Positions 39,105 to 46,862 of a DNA stretch of 64,000 nt are shown piece after piece. The notes under the pieces were generated by a model. The model was not told where the DNA came from. It did no database searches and was given only the letters and a program-made list of their open reading frames with translations. The first letter of the stretch is position 1. Each line of letters opens with the position of its first letter. The stretch comes from Desulfotalea sp. (GTDB taxonomy: Bacteria > Desulfobacterota > Desulfobulbia > Desulfobulbales > Desulfocapsaceae). The DNA is taken from contig NVXR01000006.1 in NCBI GenBank assembly GCA_002733995.1, positions 1 through 64,000 of the forward strand, given 5' to 3'. Both the position numbers and the translations under genes were made by a program.

Positions 39105-39248
39105 TCCTGACCCGTTGGTATTTTGATGAACTCCTGAAAATCCGATCCAGCCTTGCATGGGCCTACTGCAAAAGTGTTTTGTCTACAGGTGAACGACTTT
39201 GTGGGGCTTGGACATTTGGTGATGACATCAATTTCATAAAGGATCAAT

Positions 39249-40196
39249 ATGCTTAACTATACGCAACACACAATTAACACCCCGTATATGGTTGGCCCGG
39301 TACACTGCTATAGCGCGGTGATTAACGGAGAGCTTGTGCTCTTTGATACAGGGCCGCCAACAGAAGAGGCTGCTGCGTATCTCGAAGAGCATATTGATCT
39401 GGATAATTTGCGACATGTTATCGTTACCCATTGTCATATTGACCATTATGGTCAAGCTCTGTGGCTGGAAAAAAGGTGTAATGCTACAATTTATCTGCCC
39501 TATAAAGACAGTCTCAAGGCTAAGCAGCACGATCAACGGATAGAGGGCATGTCCCACGTTCTTCACGGGTTGGGCTTTGGCGCCGCATACCTGCAAGAAC
39601 TACAGGATATTTTTGAGAAGAAGGCGGTTCTACCGCCATTTCCGGAGCAATACAAGATAGCAGAGCATGATATTCCAAAACGTCTGGGGGTGGGAGTCCT
39701 TGCCTGTCCCGGACATTCTCAGAGTGACCTGGTCTATACGGTTGGAGGCCTAGTGATATCCGGAGATACCCTTTTAAAGGGGATTTTTCAATCTCCTCTC
39801 CTCGATTTCGATTTGGGAACGAGGGAGCGCTTTGATAATTACGGCGCATATTGTGAAACCATTGTCACCTTGTCCGCCTTAAAGGGGGGGCTGGTGTTGC
39901 CGGGGCATCGATATAACATTCCAAGCATTAAAGAGACGCTGACGTTTTACCTTTCAAAACTGTTGGTAAGGGTGCATAAACTGCATCAATATCTTGATGG
40001 GAATAATGTGATGCAGCTCATCGATAAGCTATTAAAAGGCAGAGTGAAGGATATTTTTCATATCTATCTCAAGGCGTCTGAGATTGTTTTTATGATGGAT
40101 TTACTCAATGATCCTAAGCTGCTGAAAGATGCTCTGGTGAGATCCGGGTTATGGCCCGAAGTTGCCCAGTTGTATGAAGCGGCGATCTTAGAGTAA
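39249..40196 (+). CDS. MBL-fold metallo-hydrolase
   Basis: VIVTHCHIDHYGQA (HxHxDH) and CPGHSQSDLVYTVGGLVISGDTLL. Confidence 0.92.
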   Translation: MLNYTQHTINTPYMVGPVHCYSAVINGELVLFDTGPPTEEAAAYLEEHIDLDNLRHVIVTHCHIDHYGQALWLEKRCNATIYLPYKDSLKAKQHDQRIEGMSHVLHGLGFGAAYLQELQDIFEKKAVLPPFPEQYKIAEHDIPKRLGVGVLACPGHSQSDLVYTVGGLVISGDTLLKGIFQSPLLDFDLGTRERFDNYGAYCETIVTLSALKGGLVLPGHRYNIPSIKETLTFYLSKLLVRVHKLHQYLDGNNVMQLIDKLLKGRVKDIFHIYLKASEIVFMMDLLNDPKLLKDALVRSGLWPEVAQLYEAAILE

Positions 40197-40343
40197 GCCG
40201 TATTGCCGGGGGGCACCTCGGCTTTCTTGGGGTAAAGGATTGAGCCCATAAAAAGTAATTGTTACATCTTTGCAAAGAATACAAACAGATAATGGTCAGC
40301 CAAGATTGGTCCATACGACGTATTTTGAAAGCAGGAGACAACA

Positions 40344-42044
40344 GTGGAACTCTTTAACCCGCAAAAATATACACGTTTTCATGCCGATCCCCTGTCGGAA
40401 AAACTTGCTCGTAAAACCATTGAGTTTTTTGAGACAAAGGGTTTGCAAAAAATCAAGGATGACGATCGGTCTGCGGTCTGGTATCAAGACTTTTTGGATT
40501 TTATCAAAAAAGAAAAAATATTTGCCCATTTTCTCACCCCCGAAAAATATAGTGGCCTCGGCGGCCGTTGGGATATGTATCGGATCAGTGAATTTAACGA
40601 GATCCTTGCCTTTTATGGTCTCTGTTACTGGTATGCATGGCAGGTGACGATTCTTGGTCTTGGACCAATCTGGATGGGGGAAAACGAAGGGGTGAAGAAG
40701 GACACAGCTCGGCTATTGGAAGAGGGCGGCATTTTTGCCTTTGGACTTTCCGAAAAGACCCATGGGGCCGACCTCTATTCTTCTGAGATGAAGCTCGTTG
40801 CCGATGGCAAGGGCGCCTATCTGGCAAAAGGATCCAAATACTATATTGGCAATGGTAATTGTGCGAGTTTGGTTTCCACCTTTGCCAGGATGGATTCCAC
40901 CGGTGACTATGTGTTTTTTGTGGTTGATCCAGAACACGAATGTTACGAGTGTGTGAAGAAAATTGAAACCTCGGGGGTCCGGCAGGCCTACGTTGCAGAG
41001 TATGAACTGCACGATTATCCTATTCAGCAGAAAGATATACTCTCGGTTGGAGAGCTTGCTTGGAATTCTTCTCTTAACACTATTAATGTGGGTAAATTTG
41101 AGCTTGGGTGTGCCTCCATTGGTATTGCAACCCATTGTTTTTATGAATCTTTGAGCCATGCCTCGGCGCGAAGCCTATACGGTCGTTGGGTGACTGATTT
41201 CCCCCATGTTAAAAAACTGTTCTGTGAAAGCTATTCGAGGCTGATTGCAGGCAAACTCTTTGCCTTTAGGGCCGCGGATTATATGAGGGTTGCGACGGAT
41301 GATGACAGGCGATACCTGCTGTTTAATCCAGTGGTGAAGATGAAGGTGACTGGCCAGGGTGAGCGGGTTGTGCATCTGCTCCATGAGGTCATTGCAGCAA
41401 AAGGATTTGAGCAGGATACTTATTTTGAGATGGCCCTGCGCGATATAGGGATGCTGCCCAAGCTCGAAGGCACCGAGCATGTCAATATGGCACTCATTGT
41501 TAAGTTTATAAAAGGCTATTTTTTTGCACCCGTCACCTATCCGCAGGTTGATCAGATGAAGGAGGCTGGAGATGATGGGTATCTGTTCAGGCAGAAAACT
41601 GGTAAACTTGGGAGCATAGGGTTTCCTGACTACCGGCTCGCATATGAGGGCTGGATCAGCCCCAATGTACTGCGGTTCTTCGAGCAGGTCCAACTGTTCA
41701 GGGAGCTGTTGGTCGCTGCACCTCCAAGTGTGGAGCAGGTCAAAGATGTTGACTATATGCTTGGCGCGGGAGAACTCTTCACCCTCATTGTCTACGCCCA
41801 GTTAATACTGGAAAATGCAACAATTTATAAAACAGATCAGGATGTGGTTGAACAGATTTTTAGTTTTTTGGTGAAGGATTACAGTTGCTTCGCGCTTAAT
41901 ATGGTTTTGGACTATGATAATTCACCGGAACAGGAGGCTTTTTTCAACAAAATGATCAAAAAACCTGTTAATGCTAACGGCGGTTTTCAACGAGTTTGGC
42001 AGAAGGTATCTGCACACAGGGACCAATACACTATGAATATGTAG
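40344..42044 (+). CDS. acyl-CoA dehydrogenase family protein
   Basis: FAFGLSEKTHGADLYSSEMKLVADGKGAYLAKGSKYYIGNGNCASLVSTFARM and ACAD-like C-terminal region. Confidence 0.85.
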   Translation: MELFNPQKYTRFHADPLSEKLARKTIEFFETKGLQKIKDDDRSAVWYQDFLDFIKKEKIFAHFLTPEKYSGLGGRWDMYRISEFNEILAFYGLCYWYAWQVTILGLGPIWMGENEGVKKDTARLLEEGGIFAFGLSEKTHGADLYSSEMKLVADGKGAYLAKGSKYYIGNGNCASLVSTFARMDSTGDYVFFVVDPEHECYECVKKIETSGVRQAYVAEYELHDYPIQQKDILSVGELAWNSSLNTINVGKFELGCASIGIATHCFYESLSHASARSLYGRWVTDFPHVKKLFCESYSRLIAGKLFAFRAADYMRVATDDDRRYLLFNPVVKMKVTGQGERVVHLLHEVIAAKGFEQDTYFEMALRDIGMLPKLEGTEHVNMALIVKFIKGYFFAPVTYPQVDQMKEAGDDGYLFRQKTGKLGSIGFPDYRLAYEGWISPNVLRFFEQVQLFRELLVAAPPSVEQVKDVDYMLGAGELFTLIVYAQLILENATIYKTDQDVVEQIFSFLVKDYSCFALNMVLDYDNSPEQEAFFNKMIKKPVNANGGFQRVWQKVSAHRDQYTMNM

Positions 42045-42060
42045 TTTAGAGGGAGTTGTA

Positions 42061-43242
42061 ATGGGTCATCATCTTGATGGAAAAAGTAGTATTGTGCCGC
42101 TGATCGACCGGTTGAATAAGTATCCAATCGGCCTGCCCGACAGTGACACGTTGCGACGGATACTTGCAATTATCTTCACCGAAGATGAGGCGTATATCGC
42201 CTCCCGTTTCCCGCTGACAGAAGCGACACTGAAAGAGCTTGTCAGTTCCACCGGCTGGGAGTCGGAAAAACTTGCGGCAAAGCTTGATGAGATGGCGGAC
42301 AAGGGTTTGGTCTTCGAGTCGAAGTATGGGGGAAAAGTCTTTTATCTTTTGATGCCAGGGCTGATAGGTTTTTTTGAGTTCACCTTTATGAAACAGCGTC
42401 AAGATCTGCCTGTTGCTGAGCTTGCACAGCTGATGGAAGAGTATCTCTTTGGCGATCCGGATCAGAAGATGGGCAAAGAGTTTTTCTCGTCGAAGACACC
42501 TCTGACAAGAACGCTTGTCTACGAAGAACATATTCCTGTTTCTTCCCAGATTGCAACATATGAGAGTGCCCGTGAAATTGTGAAAAAGGCGGGCTATGGT
42601 GCCATCGGTATGTGTTACTGCCGGCATAAAAAGGGGCATCTTGGGATGAGTTGTGATAAGGGCGCGCCAACAAAAGAAATCTGTATATCCCTTGGGACTG
42701 CAGCAAAATTTATGGTCCGTCGGGGCTTTGCTGAAAAAAGAACTACCCAGGAACTCTTAAATATCCTTGAAGGTGCCCGTGACTTAAATCTAACCCATAT
42801 AACCGATAATATACGCTATAAGCCCTCGTTTATCTGTAACTGCTGTTCGTGTTGCTGCGAGCTGCTCGGTGGTGTGCAGCAGGGCTTTCCCATGGGGGTG
42901 GCCAAGACTAATTATACCCTTGCGATTAATGAGGAGACCTGTGTTGGCTGTGGCCTGTGTAAGAAGGCGTGCAACGTAATCGCACTTGAACTCGTCGAGG
43001 TTGAGGGGGGGGCGAAGGTCAAAAAGCGGATGCGGGTTATGGAGGACAACTGTTTAGGCTGCGGTGCCTGCATCAGTGCCTGCCCGACCCAGTCTCTATC
43101 TCTGGTCCCTGCCATTCGTCCGGAGGTTCCTGAAAAAAAGAAAGACCTGATGAAGCAGATTCTTAAAGAGAAAAAGAGGCTCATGCCTTTTGTGGTTGCA
43201 ACGGTGAAAACAAAAATCAAAAGGAAACTTGGTTTGGGGTAG
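42061..43242 (+). CDS. 4Fe-4S dicluster protein with winged-helix-like N-terminus and Cys-rich motif
   Basis: FICNCCSCCCELLGG; two ferredoxin clusters CVGCGLCKKACNV and CLGCGACISACPT. Confidence 0.85.
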   Translation: MGHHLDGKSSIVPLIDRLNKYPIGLPDSDTLRRILAIIFTEDEAYIASRFPLTEATLKELVSSTGWESEKLAAKLDEMADKGLVFESKYGGKVFYLLMPGLIGFFEFTFMKQRQDLPVAELAQLMEEYLFGDPDQKMGKEFFSSKTPLTRTLVYEEHIPVSSQIATYESAREIVKKAGYGAIGMCYCRHKKGHLGMSCDKGAPTKEICISLGTAAKFMVRRGFAEKRTTQELLNILEGARDLNLTHITDNIRYKPSFICNCCSCCCELLGGVQQGFPMGVAKTNYTLAINEETCVGCGLCKKACNVIALELVEVEGGAKVKKRMRVMEDNCLGCGACISACPTQSLSLVPAIRPEVPEKKKDLMKQILKEKKRLMPFVVATVKTKIKRKLGLG

Positions 43243-43286
43243 TTTGAGGTATCAAAGGTGGGTTAAGCAGTGCTTGCCTGCCTTTG

Positions 43287-43329
43287 TAGCGTTTCGGACT
43301 TCGCGACGGTCCGAAACGCTATTTTTTTC
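43287..43329 (+). terminator. rho-independent terminator closing the beta-oxidation gene cluster
   Basis: TAGCGTTTCGGAC-TTCGCGACG-GTCCGAAACGCTA followed by TTTTTTT. Confidence 0.9.
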
Positions 43330-43373
43330 TATTTTTCCAGTACTCTGTCATAGAAAACAAGCAAAAGTGGCGT

Positions 43374-44120
43374 TTAGTATTTCTTTACCTGGGTACTGCT
43401 GAGGGTTGCCCATTCGGCGACAGTTGCTCCTCGTTGCTTAACGACAGGAATTATCTGTATATGATTCTTTAGGATCGTTTTTATCTTCTCGTCTGTAATT
43501 CGAATGGGGCATTCCCGGCTCACTGGTTGACCATCTTCTCCAATGACGTCCATGACCGATGGATGTTTGCAGAGCTTAGTTGCGGTGGTTAGTTCACCGA
43601 CCTTGCCGATGTTGAACCAGCCCCTGAATCTACCATCGTTTCCCTGGATACGCAGACCTATTGCCGCCAGGGCCCCTATCACACCATCCCCTGTACCACC
43701 ATACTCAGAAAGATGAACCTTGGTACGTGTTGCCAGCTGGTACGCTTTATCTTTGTTTAGTATTGTGGATTTTGCCTGTTCACCAAAACCTATAAGAGCT
43801 TCTCTGTTTAAGTCTTGAGTATCTTGGGCTATGCAGAGTCCGGGGTCAGACCCTAGGGCCGCATGTTGTTGTAGATAATGGCCGGAAAATTTAACAAGAT
43901 CCGTTAAAGAAGAGGGGTTGATAGAGGCGATAAAGCACATTGCACTGTTGTGGGAGGTGTAGGGGATGTCGTCGTGGTAATAAAGCTGGTGTCTTGTGAT
44001 GTTGGAACAGTTTTGGGCGAGTCCCTCGTGGAGCAGTGCTTCTGTAAGGTTTTCTGCAAGTTGACCTGAGCCTATACTCGTCAAATTGTCGGTGTCGTCT
44101 ACGCTGAGGTATATCTGCAT
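43374..44120 (-). CDS. TiaS-like (tRNA(Ile2) agmatinylcytidine synthase N-terminal/DUF1743-like) protein
   Basis: MQIYLSVDDTDNLTSIGSGQLAENL and YGGTGDGVIGALAAIGLRI resemble archaeal TiaS; stand-alone 248 aa. Confidence 0.6.
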   Translation of the reverse strand: MQIYLSVDDTDNLTSIGSGQLAENLTEALLHEGLAQNCSNITRHQLYYHDDIPYTSHNSAMCFIASINPSSLTDLVKFSGHYLQQHAALGSDPGLCIAQDTQDLNREALIGFGEQAKSTILNKDKAYQLATRTKVHLSEYGGTGDGVIGALAAIGLRIQGNDGRFRGWFNIGKVGELTTATKLCKHPSVMDVIGEDGQPVSRECPIRITDEKIKTILKNHIQIIPVVKQRGATVAEWATLSSTQVKKY

Positions 44121-44232
44121 AATTTTTTTCAGTTTACCGGGGTTTGTCAGAGTTGAAAGTGAATTTGCAATAAACCTCTGGTCCTGTGTAGTGTCAATAA
44201 TCCATGTCAAATAACCGTTGGCCGGAGGATGG

Positions 44233-44328
44233 ATAACCATAGATTACCATGGATGATATCTGTAAGATTTGCCATATCCTCGTCTCTTGCCTTGCCAAGA
44301 TATTTAACAGGGCATACACTATGGTTAT
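44233..44328. promoter_or_regulatory. 10-bp perfect inverted repeat in the divergent intergenic region
   Basis: ATAACCATAG (44233-44242) and CTATGGTTAT (44319-44328). Confidence 0.35.
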
Positions 44329-44397
44329 CGGTTGGCCGATGAAACATTTTTTTATGTACCCATTTGGGTAAGTCCTATCATCTGGAGGTGTTGTGTA

Positions 44398-44607
44398 ATG
44401 GCTGGGAAAATATTTTACCGCGAACGATCAAGAGTGAAAGAGGGTTCTCGCACGCCCCGGTTTCGTATCATTGCAGTGAGTGGAATTGATCTACGCGTGT
44501 ATGCCGGGCATCTGCGTAAAAAAGAGATAGAGAAGATTGCCAAAGAGACCAAGGCTGAACTGATTCTTCTCAAACAGGATAAGAAGTCTAAATCATCAAA
44601 TAAGTAG
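44398..44607 (+). CDS. small hypothetical protein upstream of the MoSto-like gene
   Basis: 69 aa basic protein MAGKIFYRERSRVKEGSRTPRFRIIAVSGIDLRVYAGHLRKKEIEKIAKETKAELILL; good RBS (CTGGAGG). Confidence 0.65.
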   Translation: MAGKIFYRERSRVKEGSRTPRFRIIAVSGIDLRVYAGHLRKKEIEKIAKETKAELILLKQDKKSKSSNK

Positions 44608-44646
44608 CGTTCACTTTCGAGTTTTGCAAAAAGGGAGATACTGAAG

Positions 44647-45477
44647 ATGGCATTGGTGCGGGAAAAAGATGGGAAGAGACTGCATGTCAAAAGTACGTTG
44701 ATGGGCGAGAGTCTGGTGAGCGAAAAGTTCATTAAACAGCTGGACATTGCCCCGCAGGAAAGGCTTTATCCCGAGGTTAATCTAATGAAGATTGGGGGCC
44801 AGTCGATTTGTGATCGTGGCGTTAAGGCCTTACCTGAGATCTTGAAGGAGATAGTTCGGAACCGGAAAGAGCACAAGATGGTGTTAACTACAGGTGGCGG
44901 AACTCGCAGCAGGCACATCTATACCCTTGGTCTTGAGATGGGGATGCCCACAGGAGTTATCGCTAAATTCGGTAGTATGGTTTCAGAGCAGAATGCCCTG
45001 ATGATAGCAACCTTGCTTTCTCCTTGGGGTGGGGTACAAATATCCCACGCAGATATAGTGAAACTGCCGACCTATTTTGCAGAAAACATTATTCCTGTCA
45101 TGCACGGAATGCCACCGTATGACTATTTTGCAATTAAGCCAAAAGTAGGCCGAATTCCAATCCATCGCACCGATGTTGGCTTGATTATTCTGGCGGATCT
45201 GATTGGTTCTAAAACAGTTATTTTTGTAAAGGATGAGAACGGGCTCTATACCGAGGATCCAAAGAAAAATCCGGATGCAAAGTTTATTGCCGAGATCGGC
45301 GCCCAAGACCTGCTTGATAGTGGTCAGGATGACCTGGTTATAGAACGACCTTGTCTCGAAATAATTCAGAACAGTGAAGTTATTGACAAGATACAGGTTA
45401 TTAACGGACTGGTTCCGGGAAATATTACTAAGGCCCTGAACGGCGAGCAGGTGGGAACGTATATTTATAAGCAGTAA
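44647..45477 (+). CDS. amino-acid-kinase fold protein resembling molybdenum storage protein (MoSto) subunits
   Basis: MKIGGQSICDRGVKALPEILKEIVRNRKEHKMVLTTGGGTRSRHIYTLGLEMGMPTGVIAKFGSMVSEQNALMIATLL ... VINGLVPGNITKALNGEQVGTYI; recalled MosA/MosB signatures. Confidence 0.8.
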   Translation: MALVREKDGKRLHVKSTLMGESLVSEKFIKQLDIAPQERLYPEVNLMKIGGQSICDRGVKALPEILKEIVRNRKEHKMVLTTGGGTRSRHIYTLGLEMGMPTGVIAKFGSMVSEQNALMIATLLSPWGGVQISHADIVKLPTYFAENIIPVMHGMPPYDYFAIKPKVGRIPIHRTDVGLIILADLIGSKTVIFVKDENGLYTEDPKKNPDAKFIAEIGAQDLLDSGQDDLVIERPCLEIIQNSEVIDKIQVINGLVPGNITKALNGEQVGTYIYKQ

Positions 45478-45585
45478 ACGCTGGTAGACACCTCTTGTTG
45501 TTAAGGGGTTTTGTGCTTGTCCAAGAGAACCGTATTGGTTGTAGTGCTGTTATGAATTGTTACGATGTTTTTATCGGCAGGATAA

Positions 45586-45620
45586 ACAGCCTCTGTGCAT
45601 AACAGAGGTTGTTTTTTTTT
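45586..45620 (+). terminator. rho-independent terminator
   Basis: CAGCCTCTG-TGCATAA-CAGAGGTTG-TTTTTTTTT. Confidence 0.85.
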
Positions 45621-45644
45621 GAGCAAAATATTGAGGATGGCGTT

Positions 45645-46049
45645 TTAGTTCTGGCTATTGCTGTTGAGCAGAGTTGTTATGCGAAAACGGTACTCAACGA
45701 TGTCATTTCGAAGGGAAGACATGTTGGCCATTTTTTCATCAACTTTTGAGATGTGGTTATCAAGGATTTCAATCAACCTTGGTGTAATCATATCAAAGTC
45801 TTTTTCATTTATATCAAATATATCAGAGAGGTGGTGGATTTCTTTGAGTGAGATCCCCATGGTCTTAAGTTTAAGGATAAATTTAAGACGCAACACATCG
45901 TCTGCGCTGTATGAACGGGTTGCTCCATTGAGCCTCTCGTTCTTTCCCATTAAGCCAATTTCTTCATAATATCGTATTGTTCGAGTTGTGATGTTAAGAT
46001 CTTTGGCTAATTCACCAATCTGCACAGGTTTTTTGTTTGATTTATACAT
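45645..46049 (-). CDS. MerR-family transcriptional regulator
   Basis: PVQIGELAKDLNITTRTIRYYEEIGLMGKNERLNGATRSYSADDVLRLKFILKLKTMGISLKEI. Confidence 0.95.
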   Translation of the reverse strand: MYKSNKKPVQIGELAKDLNITTRTIRYYEEIGLMGKNERLNGATRSYSADDVLRLKFILKLKTMGISLKEIHHLSDIFDINEKDFDMITPRLIEILDNHISKVDEKMANMSSLRNDIVEYRFRITTLLNSNSQN

Positions 46050-46070
46050 GCTTGCTTCCTTTGCGGAGGT

Positions 46071-46090
46071 TATACCTCACCTTTACGTAA
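46071..46090 (-). promoter_or_regulatory. MerR-like operator upstream of merR
   Basis: Minus strand TTACGTAAAGGTGAGGTATA; shares ACGTWAAGGTGAGGTATA with 31427-31443. Confidence 0.6.
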
Positions 46091-46200
46091 TCTGTTGGCG
46101 TAAGGTAGCATGTGCTCTCTTGGCCTGTCAATTGAAAAAGTAACATCTCTCCAAGGTATTATCGATTATCAGCTCAATTATAACAGTACAGTTTAATCTC

Positions 46201-46229
46201 TTGACCTTTACGTAAACATTCTTTATAAA
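46201..46229 (+). promoter_or_regulatory. promoter with MerR-like operator facing the EMO/ETF operon
   Basis: TTGACC-17 bp-TATAAA containing TTTACGTAAA; reverse complement ACGTAAAGGTCAA. Confidence 0.55.
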
Positions 46230-46283
46230 AGGGGGAGTGTTGTCGAGTGTCCAGGTTGTAATCTCTCTTCAGGAGAATACGTT

Positions 46284-46721
46284 ATGATTTTTGAACACAC
46301 CAAAAAGCATAGTCTGCTGCATGAAGTGATGCGAGGCTGTGCGGAAACAGAAATACAGCCGTCGGTTAAAGCAGTTGCCGATTGTTTTAGCCATGCCATC
46401 GTCGTTGCACGATTCTTCGGGGTGTCCGCTTTCACTGATGTAACCCGAGCTATCCACCACTCCCTTGTTCCACGTCATATCTCCCGCTTGGGAACCACTT
46501 CGAAAAATAAGCACTTTTCTCTGGGGTTCTTGCCCAAAAATGAAAATGGGATCTCTAACCATGCAAAAATATGTTCTGCATTAGCTACAGGACACAAGAA
46601 CTATAGTAACTATTCAGCACCACTCCAACCACCTCTACGGTGGTCTTCGCCAATATCACCTCTATCTTTACCGTGCCAATTGAACGGATTTGAAACACTG
46701 ATAAACAGCTACAGAAGCTGA
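46284..46721 (+). CDS. hypothetical ORF of uncertain reality
   Basis: 145 aa after a plausible AGGAGA RBS, but the C-terminus runs into the dispersed repeat (copy 4) and composition is not protein-like. Confidence 0.25.
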   Translation: MIFEHTKKHSLLHEVMRGCAETEIQPSVKAVADCFSHAIVVARFFGVSAFTDVTRAIHHSLVPRHISRLGTTSKNKHFSLGFLPKNENGISNHAKICSALATGHKNYSNYSAPLQPPLRWSSPISPLSLPCQLNGFETLINSYRS

Positions 46722-46723
46722 TT
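46700..46723. repeat. dispersed intergenic repeat, copy 4 (diverged)
   Basis: GATAAACAGCTACAGAAGCTGATT, followed by TAACCAATATTTG. Confidence 0.45.
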
Positions 46724-46862
46724 TAACCAATATTTGAGAGTCACCTGCAAAGTTACAAATTATAAAAATACAAAGATACACTTATAATACAGAGTTTGGT
46801 CACCTGAAGTTCCCGGATAAACCAAATGAACGTTGACTATTGACCTATTGAAACTGGAGAAA

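Noticed and set aside
42046-42639. 197-aa minus-strand ORF
   Set aside because: Antisense to the ferredoxin-like gene; no domain logic.
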